DNA of 34,059 bases from the NCBI GenBank assembly GCA_012719495.1, contig JAAYAG010000019.1, forward strand, positions 1 through 34,059. Direction: 5' to 3'. Positions 1 to 8,915 of this stretch are shown here, in pieces. Source of the DNA: Bacteroidales bacterium. GTDB taxonomy: Bacteria > Bacteroidota > Bacteroidia > Bacteroidales > Prolixibacteraceae. The position numbers and the translations under genes were made by a program. Position 1 is the stretch's first letter, and every line of letters starts with the position of its first letter. A model generated the notes under the pieces. That model was given only the letters and a program-made list of their open reading frames with translations, did not search any database and was not told where the DNA came from.

Positions 1-59
1 TCGGGTGGTAATAAGAGCTTGAGAAGCTCTATCTGTAGTTCGTTTTGATCTGGTTTCAT
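1..59 (-). CDS. 5' end of an unidentified gene, cut by the left edge
   Basis: An ATG on the minus strand at 59-57 opens a frame that stays open to the window edge, giving 19 codons that begin MKPDQNELQIELL and continue KLLLPP. A hydrophobic 'LLKLLLP' stretch at the extreme N-terminus is how I remember the short N-terminal proteins of ISAon1-type transposases starting, but 19 residues are far too few to assign a family. It lies about 55 bp downstream of butyrate kinase in the same direction, so it could also be the next gene of that operon. The inverted repeat at 14-30 (AGAGCTT, 3-nt loop, AAGCTCT) falls inside this frame and is probably incidental. Confidence 0.35.
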   Translation of the reverse strand, partial: MKPDQNELQIELLKLLLPP

Positions 60-113
60 TTGATAATTTATAAAAACACAAAACTCATCTTATTTTTTTA
101 ATCCCCCAACTTT

Positions 114-1196
114 TTAAATTGATCCATATTTCTTGGGGACAAGCTCACCCGAAAGCATCAGTCGAGCGTTCATAGCCATCGAAGCCAATTCATCTTCCCC
201 TTTGTAAACAACAACCGTTGATATAAACTTTATTTTTTCAGTTACTGAACGAGCGATTAAAGAGCTATAAGCAATTCCTCCTGTTAACAAAATAGCATCA
301 ACTTCTCCTTCGAGAACAACCGCCATTTCGCCTATTGCTTTTGCTACCTGATATACAAAAGCTTCAACATAGAAACGGCATTCTTCATCTCCATCTTCTG
401 CAAAATCAACAATTTCTTTCATACTGTTAGTATTCAGGTAAGCAACCAAACCGCCTTCTCCTGTTACCATTCTACGAACTTCATCTTCAGTGAAATTTCC
501 ACAAAAGCAAGCTTCAATCAACTGACCAGCAGGCAAAGTGCCACTACGCTCAGGACTAAAAGGCCCCTCGCCATCAAGGGCGTTATTTACATCAACAACA
601 CGCCCCTTCCTGTGAGCACCTACAGATACACCACCTCCCATGTGGGCAACTATCAAATTGATTTCTTCGTATTTTTTCCCAATCGATTGAGCATATAAGC
701 GACCAACTGCCTTATGGTTAAGTGCATGAAAAATTGATCTCCGCTCGAAACGAGGATGCCCCGATACGCGTGCAACAGGTTCAAGTTCGTCGGTAACTAC
801 AGGATCGGCAATATAGGCATGAGCACCCGGGATAATCTTCGCAATAGCATGGGCTAACAAGGGGCCTAAATTGGAAGCATGTTGCCCCATTACTCCTTTT
901 CGCACATGTGTGAGCATCCGATCATCAACTTCATATACCCCCGATTCGAGAGGATAGGTCAGGCCTCCTCTCCCCATAACGATACTGATATCGTTGAGTG
1001 AAATACCGGCAATTTCAAGATTTCCAACAATCAAATCGTACCGAAATTCAAGCTGAGAAAGAATTGTCGGATAGAGGACCAACTCATCTAGGTAATGTTT
1101 AATGGTTTGCTCGAAGAGGCATGTTTCGTTCTGATATACAGCAATTTTTGTCGATGTAGAACCTGGATTGATTACCAATACTTTAGGCGCACTCAT
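114..1196 (-). CDS. buk: Butyrate kinase
   Basis: Cytoplasmic acetokinase-family enzyme that makes ATP from butyryl phosphate and ADP, the last step of one butyrate fermentation route. The N-terminus VLVINPGSTSTKIAVY is the classic phosphate-binding motif of the ASKHA acetate/butyrate kinase fold. Further signatures are AHMGGGVSVGAH near residue 190 and LTGGIAYS near residue 310. The 360-residue length fits the family (about 355). I chose the ATG at 1196, whose MSAPKVLV start aligns with homologues; a GTG at 1214 would add six residues and overlap the ptb stop codon. It is directly downstream of ptb, so the two form the usual acyl-CoA to acid plus ATP module. Related kinases use isobutyrate or 2-methylbutyrate, so exact substrate preference is not certain. 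Confidence 0.95.
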   Translation of the reverse strand: MSAPKVLVINPGSTSTKIAVYQNETCLFEQTIKHYLDELVLYPTILSQLEFRYDLIVGNLEIAGISLNDISIVMGRGGLTYPLESGVYEVDDRMLTHVRKGVMGQHASNLGPLLAHAIAKIIPGAHAYIADPVVTDELEPVARVSGHPRFERRSIFHALNHKAVGRLYAQSIGKKYEEINLIVAHMGGGVSVGAHRKGRVVDVNNALDGEGPFSPERSGTLPAGQLIEACFCGNFTEDEVRRMVTGEGGLVAYLNTNSMKEIVDFAEDGDEECRFYVEAFVYQVAKAIGEMAVVLEGEVDAILLTGGIAYSSLIARSVTEKIKFISTVVVYKGEDELASMAMNARLMLSGELVPKKYGSI

Positions 1197-1207
1197 AAGA
1201 TTCGGTA

Positions 1208-2113
1208 TTAACACACTACAGCAGCTAAAGCTATAGAGTTTAGCTTTGTTTCAACACTATCGCCCCTCGATGAAAGAACCACAGGAACAGATGCTCCAAC
1301 CAACATGGCAGCAATTGACGCATTAAACAGTTTAGTATTCGCTTTATAAAAAACATTGCCTGATTCGATATTCGGAAAAAGCAAGCAATCGGCATTTCCG
1401 GCAACTGGCGAGTTAAAATTCTTTATTTCAGCAGCTTCTTTGTCTAATGCAAGATCCAACCCCATTGGTCCATCGCAAACCGACCCCGGAAAATCACCAT
1501 TTAGCCAACGCTGCTTCAATAGCACGGCATCGGTTGTTGCTGGCATCTTTGATATAACCTGCTCGGTGGCAGCAACAAAAGCTACCAATGGTTTTTCTAT
1601 TCCAATCCGGTGTGCAGTTGAAATAAGGTATTGAACTATGATGGCTTTTTGTTCTACCGTTGGCAAGGGAATTATTGCAACATCACTAACTATTAACAAT
1701 TTATCATAACCAGGGGTTTGCATTACCGTAATATGCGTTAGTAAATTACCTTTAGGCAGCAAGCCAACCGTTTTATCAAGCAAAGCTTTCATAAATCTAT
1801 CGGTACTAATAAGCCCTTTCATTAGTATGTCAGCTTTCCCTTTAGACGCAAGTTCTACGGCCATTCTCGCCGCGTCATCTTCATCGGGGCAATCGATAAT
1901 TTCAAATATATGGGATTCAAATCCTGCCAACAAACATTGCTCTTCAATAATCTTCCGATTACCGGTTAATATACCTTTTATCCAACCACGCCGAACAGCC
2001 TCTCCAACAGCTTCAATAGAATGACTATCGACCCCATTGGCTACAACCATACTTTTCACTGGTTTAGACTTTAATCCGTTAAAAATATCTTCGAGTTTAC
2101 CTATTTTTTCCAT
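1208..2113 (-). CDS. ptb: Phosphate butyryltransferase
   Basis: Converts butyryl-CoA and phosphate to butyryl phosphate and CoA, the substrate of the kinase encoded next. The 301-residue protein has the phosphate acetyl/butyryltransferase fold: an N-terminal MVVANGVDSHSIEAVGEA segment, GKADILMKGLIST near residue 95, HITVMQTPGYDKLLIVSDVAI in the middle, and the C-terminal GNADCLLFPNIESGNVFYK motif conserved near the active site. It is the first gene of a two-gene operon, with only 11 bp between its stop and the preferred buk start. It is the shorter Ptb type, not a full-length Pta, which suggests short-chain acyl substrates. The upstream 260 bp separates it from a divergent tatD-like gene and should hold both promoters. 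Confidence 0.93.
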   Translation of the reverse strand: MEKIGKLEDIFNGLKSKPVKSMVVANGVDSHSIEAVGEAVRRGWIKGILTGNRKIIEEQCLLAGFESHIFEIIDCPDEDDAARMAVELASKGKADILMKGLISTDRFMKALLDKTVGLLPKGNLLTHITVMQTPGYDKLLIVSDVAIIPLPTVEQKAIIVQYLISTAHRIGIEKPLVAFVAATEQVISKMPATTDAVLLKQRWLNGDFPGSVCDGPMGLDLALDKEAAEIKNFNSPVAGNADCLLFPNIESGNVFYKANTKLFNASIAAMLVGASVPVVLSSRGDSVETKLNSIALAAVVC

Positions 2114-2159
2114 ATTAATCCTATCACTTTTATTCTAGCAACCAGTATCCTTTTTTTTG

Positions 2160-2191
2160 CAAAAATTACTTCTTTTCATAAGATAAAACAA
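2160..2191 (-). promoter_or_regulatory. Possible ptb-buk promoter
   Basis: Read on the minus strand, TTGT at 2191-2188 is followed about 20 nt later by TAATTTTTG at 2168-2160. This resembles the Bacteroidota TTTG-N19-21-TAnnTTTG promoter with one extra base in the downstream element. It lies about 47 bp upstream of the ptb ATG. The match is imperfect, so this is tentative. Confidence 0.25.
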
Positions 2192-2373
2192 CCAGCATTT
2201 GTCAGTTTTTTAAGCTTAGTAAAACACTTAAGTACTGATTAAATAAACAAAATATCATATTCCCGGTTCAACGTTGAAAAGACATAAATGAACAATCAAT
2301 TATATAAACAGTCTCTTTAAGAAGGATAAAACTAAAAAAACGGGATATTTGTAGCACTGAAGCGATACTTTTA

Positions 2374-3042
2374 ATGGAAGAATATGTTGACATACATACG
2401 CATCATGTAAACATTGAATGGGAGCAACTTGCCATTCACAACTATGATTTGCCTCTCAACGAGATTCCCTCAGCTCAGTACTTTTCGGCAGGTTGGCATC
2501 CTTGGCATCTAAATGGTTTTTCAGCAGATGAATGCAAAAGTGAGTTTAAAAGACTAGCTTCTTACAAGAATTTCGTTGCTGTAGGAGAATGCGGTCTCGA
2601 TAGGAAGAAGGGGAATAACTGGGATGAACAGATCCTGGCTTTCGAGACACAGCTTGAAATTGCAAAAGAGTATAAAAAACCATTGATACTCCACGCAGTA
2701 AAATCGTATTCTGACCTTCTTCAACTATTAAAAATGCATCAATTCGAAAACAAAGTATTGATACATGGATTTATTGGGAATGAGCAAGTCATCATGCAAT
2801 TCAGCACCTTCGACACCTATTTTTCTTTTGGAAAAAGCATTTTCAACGATGATTCAAAATCAATTGAATTGCTAAAAACAATTGCTCCTGAAAAAATATT
2901 TTTCGAAACCGATGATAGTAATTTTTCAATCAGCGATATATATCTTCGTGCCGCGACAATTCGGCAGGTTTCGGTTGAAGAATTGAGCAGGATTACAAAA
3001 AATAATTTCAGAAAATTCATTGGTGATGAACTGGTTAGATAG
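2374..3042 (+). CDS. TatD-family metal-dependent hydrolase (short form)
   Basis: Amidohydrolase-superfamily protein of the TatD DNase group, which hydrolyse DNA or related phosphoesters with two metal ions. Expected ligands are visible: H8 and H10 in DIHTHH, E72 in GECGLD, H107 in LILHAVKS, H131 in LIHGF and D180 in FFETDDS. At 222 residues it is about 30-40 shorter than E. coli TatD (about 260), mainly through a trimmed region between the first and second motifs. Such short TatD proteins are common in Bacteroidota and the catalytic set is intact, so I do not regard it as broken. Its end overlaps the start of tcdA by 17 bases, implying translational coupling. Cellular substrate is unknown; DNA repair or RNA turnover are possibilities from the family only. 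Confidence 0.85.
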   Translation: MEEYVDIHTHHVNIEWEQLAIHNYDLPLNEIPSAQYFSAGWHPWHLNGFSADECKSEFKRLASYKNFVAVGECGLDRKKGNNWDEQILAFETQLEIAKEYKKPLILHAVKSYSDLLQLLKMHQFENKVLIHGFIGNEQVIMQFSTFDTYFSFGKSIFNDDSKSIELLKTIAPEKIFFETDDSNFSISDIYLRAATIRQVSVEELSRITKNNFRKFIGDELVR

Positions 3043-3751
3043 AACAGAACTTCTTATAGGCCCCCAAAATATTGAGAAACTGAAATCGGCTCATATACTG
3101 GTTGTTGGCCTTGGAGGGGTGGGTGCTTATGCAGCCGAAATGCTTTGCCGGGCCGGAATTGGCCAATTAACCATAGTTGATGGCGATAATGTAGAACTCA
3201 CAAATATCAACAGACAACTTCCAGCATTACACAGTAATTTGGAAAAACGCAAAACTTCAGTCATGGCAGAACGGCTAAAAGACATAAATCCGGATATTGA
3301 ACTAACAATTGTCGATGAATATATTCGCGACGAACGAATGATTGAGATACTTGACGGCAACTTTGATTATGTTGTCGATGCGATCGACACGTTAGCCCCA
3401 AAAACATTTCTTATTTACCATTCAGTTCAAAAAGGGCTAAGAATAGTGAGTTCAATGGGTTCAGGAGGAAAATTTAACCCCGAACTGGTTAAATCGAGCG
3501 ACATTTCGAAATCATATAACTGCAATCTCGCCCGGATGCTTAGGAAACGTCTCTCAAAATTAGGAATCAAGAAAGGGGTTAAAGTTGTGTTCTCACCCGA
3601 GGAAGTAGATGAAAAAGCTATAAGATTGGAAGAGGGTACCAATAAAAAATCTACTGTTGGCACAATCTCGTATATGCCCCCGTTGTTCGGCTGCCATATC
3701 GCATCGGTTGTGATTCGCGACCTTGTCACTTTGGAACAACCATCAGAATAG
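3026..3751 (+). CDS. tcdA: tRNA threonylcarbamoyladenosine dehydratase
   Basis: E1-like (ThiF/MoeB superfamily) enzyme that uses ATP to cyclise t6A at position 37 of ANN-decoding tRNAs to ct6A. The Rossmann motif VVGLGGVGAYAAEMLCRAGIG is near residue 27, and the characteristic DGDNVELTNINRQLPAL segment that holds the ATP-contacting Asp, Asn and Arg follows. DAIDTLAPK matches the family, as does the STVGTISYMPPLFGCHIA tail near the C-terminus. It lacks the Cys-x-x-Cys zinc pairs of MoeB/ThiF, which favours TcdA. I use the ATG at 3026 (MNWLDRTELLIG); the frame also has TTG at 3020 and GTG at 3023. It overlaps the tatD-like gene upstream and converges on the PorE-like gene with a 5-bp gap, with no visible terminator between. 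Confidence 0.92.
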   Translation: MNWLDRTELLIGPQNIEKLKSAHILVVGLGGVGAYAAEMLCRAGIGQLTIVDGDNVELTNINRQLPALHSNLEKRKTSVMAERLKDINPDIELTIVDEYIRDERMIEILDGNFDYVVDAIDTLAPKTFLIYHSVQKGLRIVSSMGSGGKFNPELVKSSDISKSYNCNLARMLRKRLSKLGIKKGVKVVFSPEEVDEKAIRLEEGTNKKSTVGTISYMPPLFGCHIASVVIRDLVTLEQPSE

Positions 3752-3756
3752 GAATC

Positions 3757-5712
3757 TTATTTTGAAAGAATTTTAATCTCGCAACGACGGTTTTTAGCCC
3801 GGCCAGCTTCAGTTTCGTTATCTGCAATCGGACGCGAAGACCCGTATCCACGGTATAAAAGCCGTTCAGGATCAATGAATGCCGACAAATAGTTAACAAT
3901 AGCTTTTGCCCTGCGTTCAGATAAGTTAACATTATAGTCTACACTCCCGGTATTATCGGTATGTCCTGATATTTCGATTGATATACCAATATTATCACGA
4001 AGGAAATTTGTAAGTTTTTTTAGCTCAAATTCTGATTCGGGCTTCAAAACATCTGAGTTAAAATCGAAAAAAACATTATTAAGCACAAAAATGCCTCCCT
4101 GCTTAACCGGCTCAAGATTTATGTCGAACTGTTCGGCTTGATGAAATTCTGCTGCCTGTTTTAAATCAAAATGCCGGGAATAAAAAAGATATCCATCTTT
4201 GCGTACGTGCATGGCATACATCTCCCCCGCATTAACAGTTGTAATAAACCCCTCTGTCAACGAAGAAGTAACCTTGTGAGTACTTCCTGTTTCAATTAAG
4301 GTAATTTCAATGTCAGCCTCAAGCCTTTCCCCCGATTCTGAATCATAGACAAAGCCTTTTATATATCCGGTAACATTCGGTTTAAATATTTCGGGTAAAT
4401 GAAGTCGGAAAAGGTCTTTCGATCCTCCAATTGAGCCTTCTCTGTTTGATGCAAAAAAAGCCGTCTTTGCCGAAGGAGAAACCGCCAACCCATCATCGTT
4501 AAATCTTGAATTAATGGGATATCCAAGGTTTTCAGCTTCGCTCCATCCACCATCCAAATACCGTGATACATAGATGTCGCTCCCACCGAACCCGTATTTT
4601 CCTTCCGAAGAATAATACAACGTTTTCCCATCAGCATGTATAAAGGGCGAAAAATCATTTGCCGGTGTGTTTACTTTTCTACCAAGATTTTGCGGTTTCG
4701 AAAAGAAAAAATACCCATCTTTCATTTCTGTCATTTCGCAACACCAAATGTCCATGCCCCCTTGCCCACCCGACCGGTTTGATGCAAAGTACAAAAATCG
4801 GTTGTCTGAAGAAACTGAAGGCTGAGCTTCCCATGCCGAAGTATTAATAACTGCCCCGGCATTTCGGGGCTCAATCCAACGATTATCTTTCCGCCGAGCG
4901 TAATAGATATCGCAACTTCCAAATCCATTTTTTAACCCACAAGCCGTAAAAAAAAGCCACTTACCATCGGCCGAAATGCATACTGTACCAATATTTGTTG
5001 CTTGATCATCAGAAATTGATAATTCTTCAGGAAGTTCCCATCCATCAGAGCCCAATTCTGCAACAAAAATCCTTTCGTAAGGCATATTCATGTCATTGGT
5101 TAGTAAACGCGTAAAATATAATGCTGAGTCGTTAGTCGAAATTCCAGGCCAATATTCTTGCCTGCTGGTGTTAATAATTTCTCCGGGTTTATCAATAAGT
5201 ACCTGCCGGTTTTCGGCTATCGATTGAATAGAAAAACGTGCCGAGTTAATCCTGTTATTAACAAAAGAAGAATCTCCAGCCTTCGCATAAGGTTGATAAA
5301 ATAAGTAAAAATTAAGAGCTTCTTTGTAATTGCCTTCTGTAAAATATAGCCCACCCAACAACTTATAAGCAGCCTTATAATATAAAGAATCGATACTAAG
5401 TGCCTTATGAAGAGCAAATTTTTGCTGTTCTGTTTTTTTTAATTCTTCGCTTATATCGGAAAGAAGCAAATAAGGTGTAATAGCTGTTGAGTCAGACTGA
5501 ATTGCTTTTAAAATCAGATTTTCTGCTTCTAAGTAATCTCCTGAGAGAATTGCACTTTTTGCTTTTTCAACCAAACTGATCGATTTTCTTGCTTCTATTT
5601 TTGTTGTTTTGCACGAAGAAAACATGAATATAAGAGCCACCAAAGGCACTAAGACGATGCACAAATAAGGGTGAAATGCAACTAGTTTGTTTCTTCTCAT
5701 GAAGAAGATCAT
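3757..5712 (-). CDS. PorE-like lipoprotein: TPR, PD40 propeller, CRD and OmpA domains
   Basis: Predicted outer-membrane lipoprotein anchored to peptidoglycan. Order of parts: signal peptide with lipobox FMFSSC (Cys34); TPR-like helices at about 45-150; PD40/WD40-like propeller at about 185-450, with repeats such as 'GKWLFFTACG', 'NRFLYFASNRSGG' and 'GKTLYYSSEGKYG'; a carboxypeptidase-regulatory-like beta domain at about 455-535; and an OmpA C-terminal domain at 546-651 with the peptidoglycan ligands D586 (HTDNTGS) and R601 (LSERRA). This order and the 651-residue length match what I know of PorE, a type IX secretion component linking the secretion/gliding machine to the cell wall. Bacteroidota carry several paralogues of this architecture, so the T9SS role is inference. 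The ATG at 5712 shares one base with the upstream TAA; a second ATG lies at 5700. Confidence 0.8.
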   Translation of the reverse strand: MIFFMRRNKLVAFHPYLCIVLVPLVALIFMFSSCKTTKIEARKSISLVEKAKSAILSGDYLEAENLILKAIQSDSTAITPYLLLSDISEELKKTEQQKFALHKALSIDSLYYKAAYKLLGGLYFTEGNYKEALNFYLFYQPYAKAGDSSFVNNRINSARFSIQSIAENRQVLIDKPGEIINTSRQEYWPGISTNDSALYFTRLLTNDMNMPYERIFVAELGSDGWELPEELSISDDQATNIGTVCISADGKWLFFTACGLKNGFGSCDIYYARRKDNRWIEPRNAGAVINTSAWEAQPSVSSDNRFLYFASNRSGGQGGMDIWCCEMTEMKDGYFFFSKPQNLGRKVNTPANDFSPFIHADGKTLYYSSEGKYGFGGSDIYVSRYLDGGWSEAENLGYPINSRFNDDGLAVSPSAKTAFFASNREGSIGGSKDLFRLHLPEIFKPNVTGYIKGFVYDSESGERLEADIEITLIETGSTHKVTSSLTEGFITTVNAGEMYAMHVRKDGYLFYSRHFDLKQAAEFHQAEQFDINLEPVKQGGIFVLNNVFFDFNSDVLKPESEFELKKLTNFLRDNIGISIEISGHTDNTGSVDYNVNLSERRAKAIVNYLSAFIDPERLLYRGYGSSRPIADNETEAGRAKNRRCEIKILSK

Positions 5713-7571
5713 TATTTAACAATCAAACGGGCAAACCCACCAATAGGAACTTCAAGCACAGCCACACCTCGTTTGAATTTAAGAGAACCACGGCTTAAGT
5801 ACTTTCCTGAATAATCGTGGATTATGTAGTCAACCTTTCCTTTGGGTGTTCCACGAACAGCTAGGTAGGGATAATCGCTAGAGTTAATTAAGTCTGCCAT
5901 TTCAAAATTAAAAGATTGAAGATCGAAAGATTCAACCCGGGCATAAAAGGCAATAATTTGCTTTTTTTCGTTCCCTGCTTTTAAAATGGTATACCGATGA
6001 ACAGGATCGTATGCTTCGAAATCACTTTCAAGGAGATACGTTGAATTTGTTTTCCAATATTTAATCCAAAAACTAAGTGTCTCTTTAAGTTTTTCAGGTA
6101 AAGTATATGAAAAATATGAGATGTAAGGCGACCCAAAAAGTATGGAGTGGAATTTTAGTGCTACATCAACAGCTGGGTCTTTAGGATGAACACCCATAAC
6201 TTCCATAAAAGGAGAATATTCTCCATACATTAACCGGTTGTTAACCATCTTTTCACGAACATCCTGAAGTACTGTAGTTCCAAGAAATCCGTTAATTGTT
6301 TTTGTGTTTGATGTATGCAATGGTCCTACCGAAGGAAAACTTTGGTTAATAGAAATTTCAGGATTAATTGTTTCAATTTCGGAACGCATTTTTAACCGTA
6401 AAGAATCGAGAGACTTTCTAACTGAAACGAAATCTCGCCCTTTATCATCAGTTACAATAATGTGTTCATCGGGATAATATCCATTCAGGAAGTCGAACCA
6501 TATACCATCAACCCCCCAGCTTTTTACAACATCAGAATATACATTGGTCAAATAATCCCGAACATCAGGATAGCGAATATCAAGAATTGGCTGACTCGAG
6601 GTAATGTATTGTAAATATTTGCCATCGAACTTTTCAAAGATATACTTATGTGCGCCAACGAAAGGCTTAGTGTACCATAAAGCAACTTTCATATTCTTTT
6701 CGTGGGCTTTATCCATGAATTCCTTTACAATTGAATTTTCTTCAGGATCCCAATCTCCGCCAGGCTTCACGTCGAAACGAACAACATTTTGCCATCCGTC
6801 ATCAAATAAAACAGAACGGAACCCCATCGACGAAATGGAATCGAAATAATGAGTAATGTTTTCGAGAGGAATATTCCTTTCCATGGGATACCACAATGAA
6901 TAAACAGGCAACATCGTTTGGTCGATTTTCGTTATGGCTGAATTATTCTCTTGGTCAAGACGCCATTGCATCGACTCCCGAATTGATTTTGAGTATTGTC
7001 CGGAGCGCATATCCACAAGTACCTGCACCTTAAATTCCAGTAATTCAGCATCGGGTGAAGATGTATTAAAGAAATTCATAACAAATGTAATAGAATCCTT
7101 TTCGCGCTGAACATCAAGCCCCGTGTATCGACTTGCAAAATTATCGTAAGTAGCCAAGGTTATCACGTTATTGTCGGTAGCCCCAATTCCACTCACTACG
7201 CTAACGTCAGACTGTAACCTGGAGTAGTTTGGTATGTTGATATACGAATTACTAGACCATGTACGTGAACTCCAAAGTGAACCGATTAAATTTCTGGGAT
7301 ATTTAATTTTAAAAGCAAACGACGGCAACGCTGAAGGGAAGTCGGTATATAACGTAAGATTCAACAAAAGCAGATTTTCGCCCAATGTATCAATCGTAAT
7401 TTGCGAATTGAACGGTTGAATATCACCTTCGATAGATAATTGGCTTGAATCAAATGCGAAAAACTCAGTGACAGGCGCTTCCGGTATGCCAACTTTATCG
7501 TCTGTCAACTTCTTTGAGCTACACGAGTAAATAACTAAAAATAAGAGTATTATATAAATATGACATTTCAT
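5712..7571 (-). CDS. GH36-like alpha-glycosidase lipoprotein
   Basis: Lipid-anchored glycoside hydrolase of the alpha-galactosidase (GH36/GH31 superfamily) type. The TIM-barrel motif SVLFDDGWQ is about one third in (DDGWQ at 257-261 of this 619-residue form). It is followed by MKVALWYTKPFVG and by GVDGIWFDFLNGYYP, where the Asp of WFDF (about 360) sits where the nucleophile is expected. LQDVREKMVNNR (Asp about 437) could carry the acid/base. About 200 residues before the barrel are beta-rich, as in the N-terminal supersandwich of GH36, and a small beta domain closes the protein. I chose the ATG at 7571, which puts the basic start directly before the hydrophobic segment and lipobox VIYSC (Cys17); the frame opens at 7598. 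It is coupled to the PorE-like gene. Substrate is not readable. Confidence 0.7.
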   Translation of the reverse strand: MKCHIYIILLFLVIYSCSSKKLTDDKVGIPEAPVTEFFAFDSSQLSIEGDIQPFNSQITIDTLGENLLLLNLTLYTDFPSALPSFAFKIKYPRNLIGSLWSSRTWSSNSYINIPNYSRLQSDVSVVSGIGATDNNVITLATYDNFASRYTGLDVQREKDSITFVMNFFNTSSPDAELLEFKVQVLVDMRSGQYSKSIRESMQWRLDQENNSAITKIDQTMLPVYSLWYPMERNIPLENITHYFDSISSMGFRSVLFDDGWQNVVRFDVKPGGDWDPEENSIVKEFMDKAHEKNMKVALWYTKPFVGAHKYIFEKFDGKYLQYITSSQPILDIRYPDVRDYLTNVYSDVVKSWGVDGIWFDFLNGYYPDEHIIVTDDKGRDFVSVRKSLDSLRLKMRSEIETINPEISINQSFPSVGPLHTSNTKTINGFLGTTVLQDVREKMVNNRLMYGEYSPFMEVMGVHPKDPAVDVALKFHSILFGSPYISYFSYTLPEKLKETLSFWIKYWKTNSTYLLESDFEAYDPVHRYTILKAGNEKKQIIAFYARVESFDLQSFNFEMADLINSSDYPYLAVRGTPKGKVDYIIHDYSGKYLSRGSLKFKRGVAVLEVPIGGFARLIVK

Positions 7572-7962
7572 CTTTACCACTTCCATTATAACAATCACTT
7601 ATACCAACAATTTAACGGTATATTTTAAATTTCGCAAAAGAATTGTTTTTTTTCTCTCTAGATTCTTCCAACAAATTCCTGTTAAATAAGCCTTAGTTTT
7701 TTTGTTAATGCAATATACGTATAGAAAACTTAATTTTTACTAAAATAAAACATTTTACCTGTCATTTTTGCTTAATAAACATTTTTTTTTCTCTGAAATA
7801 TAAAATCTACTTCTCTCCATATTTGAGACTTGAATAAAAGTAGCCCAACATAATTACATAGTTATAAAATTGCATGTCGTTAAATAGTGTTAAAACAAGA
7901 AAAAATGGTTTCCCAACAAGGTTCAAATTTTTATTTTCGGGTGCTCAAAAATAAGGAAGAAA
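7572..7962. other. Divergent intergenic region without genes
   Basis: About 390 bp of very AT-rich DNA between the minus-strand glycosidase and plus-strand gldA. I found no ORF, RNA gene or convincing stem-loop. CATATTTG at 7818-7825 is one mismatch from the Bacteroidota -7 element but has no partner TTTG at the right distance. The gldA start is preceded by AAGGAAGAAA, a reasonable ribosome-binding site. Both flanking promoters should lie here. Confidence 0.6.
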
Positions 7963-8892
7963 ATGGACATAAAACTTGAAAACCTAACAAAGATTTATGA
8001 CTATCAGAAAGCGGTCGATAATATTTCATTTGAAGTAAAGACCGGTGAAATCCTGGGGTTTCTGGGTCCAAATGGCGCTGGAAAAACAACCACAATGAAA
8101 GCCATAACCTGTTACCTGTCCCCCGATAGCGGGGATATAAAGGTGGGTGGATTATCTGTTTTACAGAACCCGTCAGCAGTGAAAAAAAATATTGGTTATC
8201 TGCCTGAAAACAACCCTCTTTATGCCGATATGGCTGTAATCGATTACCTAAAGTTCGCCGCTGAACTACAAAACGTTCCTAAAGAAAAGATCAAAGACCG
8301 CTTATGGGAAATGATTCAGGTTTGCGGACTTAAAAACGAGAAACATAAAAAAATCAGGGAATTATCAAAAGGCTATAAGCAACGTGTTGGTCTGGCTCAG
8401 GCTATGATTCACGACCCTAAAATCCTAATTCTGGATGAGCCAACCACAGGACTCGACCCAAACCAAATTGTCGAGATCAGGGAGTTGATCCGGAGAATAG
8501 GCAGGGAAAAAACAGTCATTTTGAGTTCGCATATCCTGGCTGAAGTTGAAGCTACCTGCGACCGCATTATCATTATAAACAAAGGAAAAATTGTAGCCGA
8601 CGGCACATCTGAAGAACTGAGAAAACAAGCCCAAGGCGATGAAATACTGAAAATACAGATCAAAGAAGGAGAAGTGAATGAAATCTTCAGAGCACTTCAA
8701 AACATTGAAAGTGTGGCTCTTGTTGATCTGATTAATTCCGAACAGCAGCTGTTCGAAGTTCAAAGCCTCAAAGGGATGAAATCAGCTAAAAATATTTTTT
8801 CTCTATGTGCATCTAGGGGCTGGTATATTGGACAATTAACCCCAGTTGAAACCAAATTGGAAGATGTTTTCAGGGAAGTAACAACTAATTAG
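7963..8892 (+). CDS. gldA: Gliding-motility ABC transporter ATPase GldA
   Basis: ATP-binding subunit of the GldA-GldF-GldG ABC transporter. The 309-residue protein shows Walker A GPNGAGKTT (35-43), signature LSKGYKQR (134-141), Walker B ILILDEP (154-160), D-loop GLDPNQ and switch His190 in SSHIL. A C-terminal domain of about 85 residues follows the nucleotide-binding domain, as in GldA and related exporters. Its assignment rests on the neighbours: gldF follows after 23 bp and gldG 11 bp later. In Flavobacterium johnsoniae the three genes were reported to be needed for gliding, but many non-gliding Bacteroidota keep them, so their presence alone does not show gliding. Start ATG is preceded by AAGGAAGAAA. 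Confidence 0.92.
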   Translation: MDIKLENLTKIYDYQKAVDNISFEVKTGEILGFLGPNGAGKTTTMKAITCYLSPDSGDIKVGGLSVLQNPSAVKKNIGYLPENNPLYADMAVIDYLKFAAELQNVPKEKIKDRLWEMIQVCGLKNEKHKKIRELSKGYKQRVGLAQAMIHDPKILILDEPTTGLDPNQIVEIRELIRRIGREKTVILSSHILAEVEATCDRIIIINKGKIVADGTSEELRKQAQGDEILKIQIKEGEVNEIFRALQNIESVALVDLINSEQQLFEVQSLKGMKSAKNIFSLCASRGWYIGQLTPVETKLEDVFREVTTN

Positions 8893-8915
8893 GATACAAA
8901 CTTCATTCTTTCGTT

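Noticed and set aside
14-30. Perfect 7-bp inverted repeat (AGAGCTT / AAGCTCT) at the left edge
   Set aside because: No T-run on either strand, and it falls inside an open reading frame at the edge, so a terminator or transposon end is not supported.
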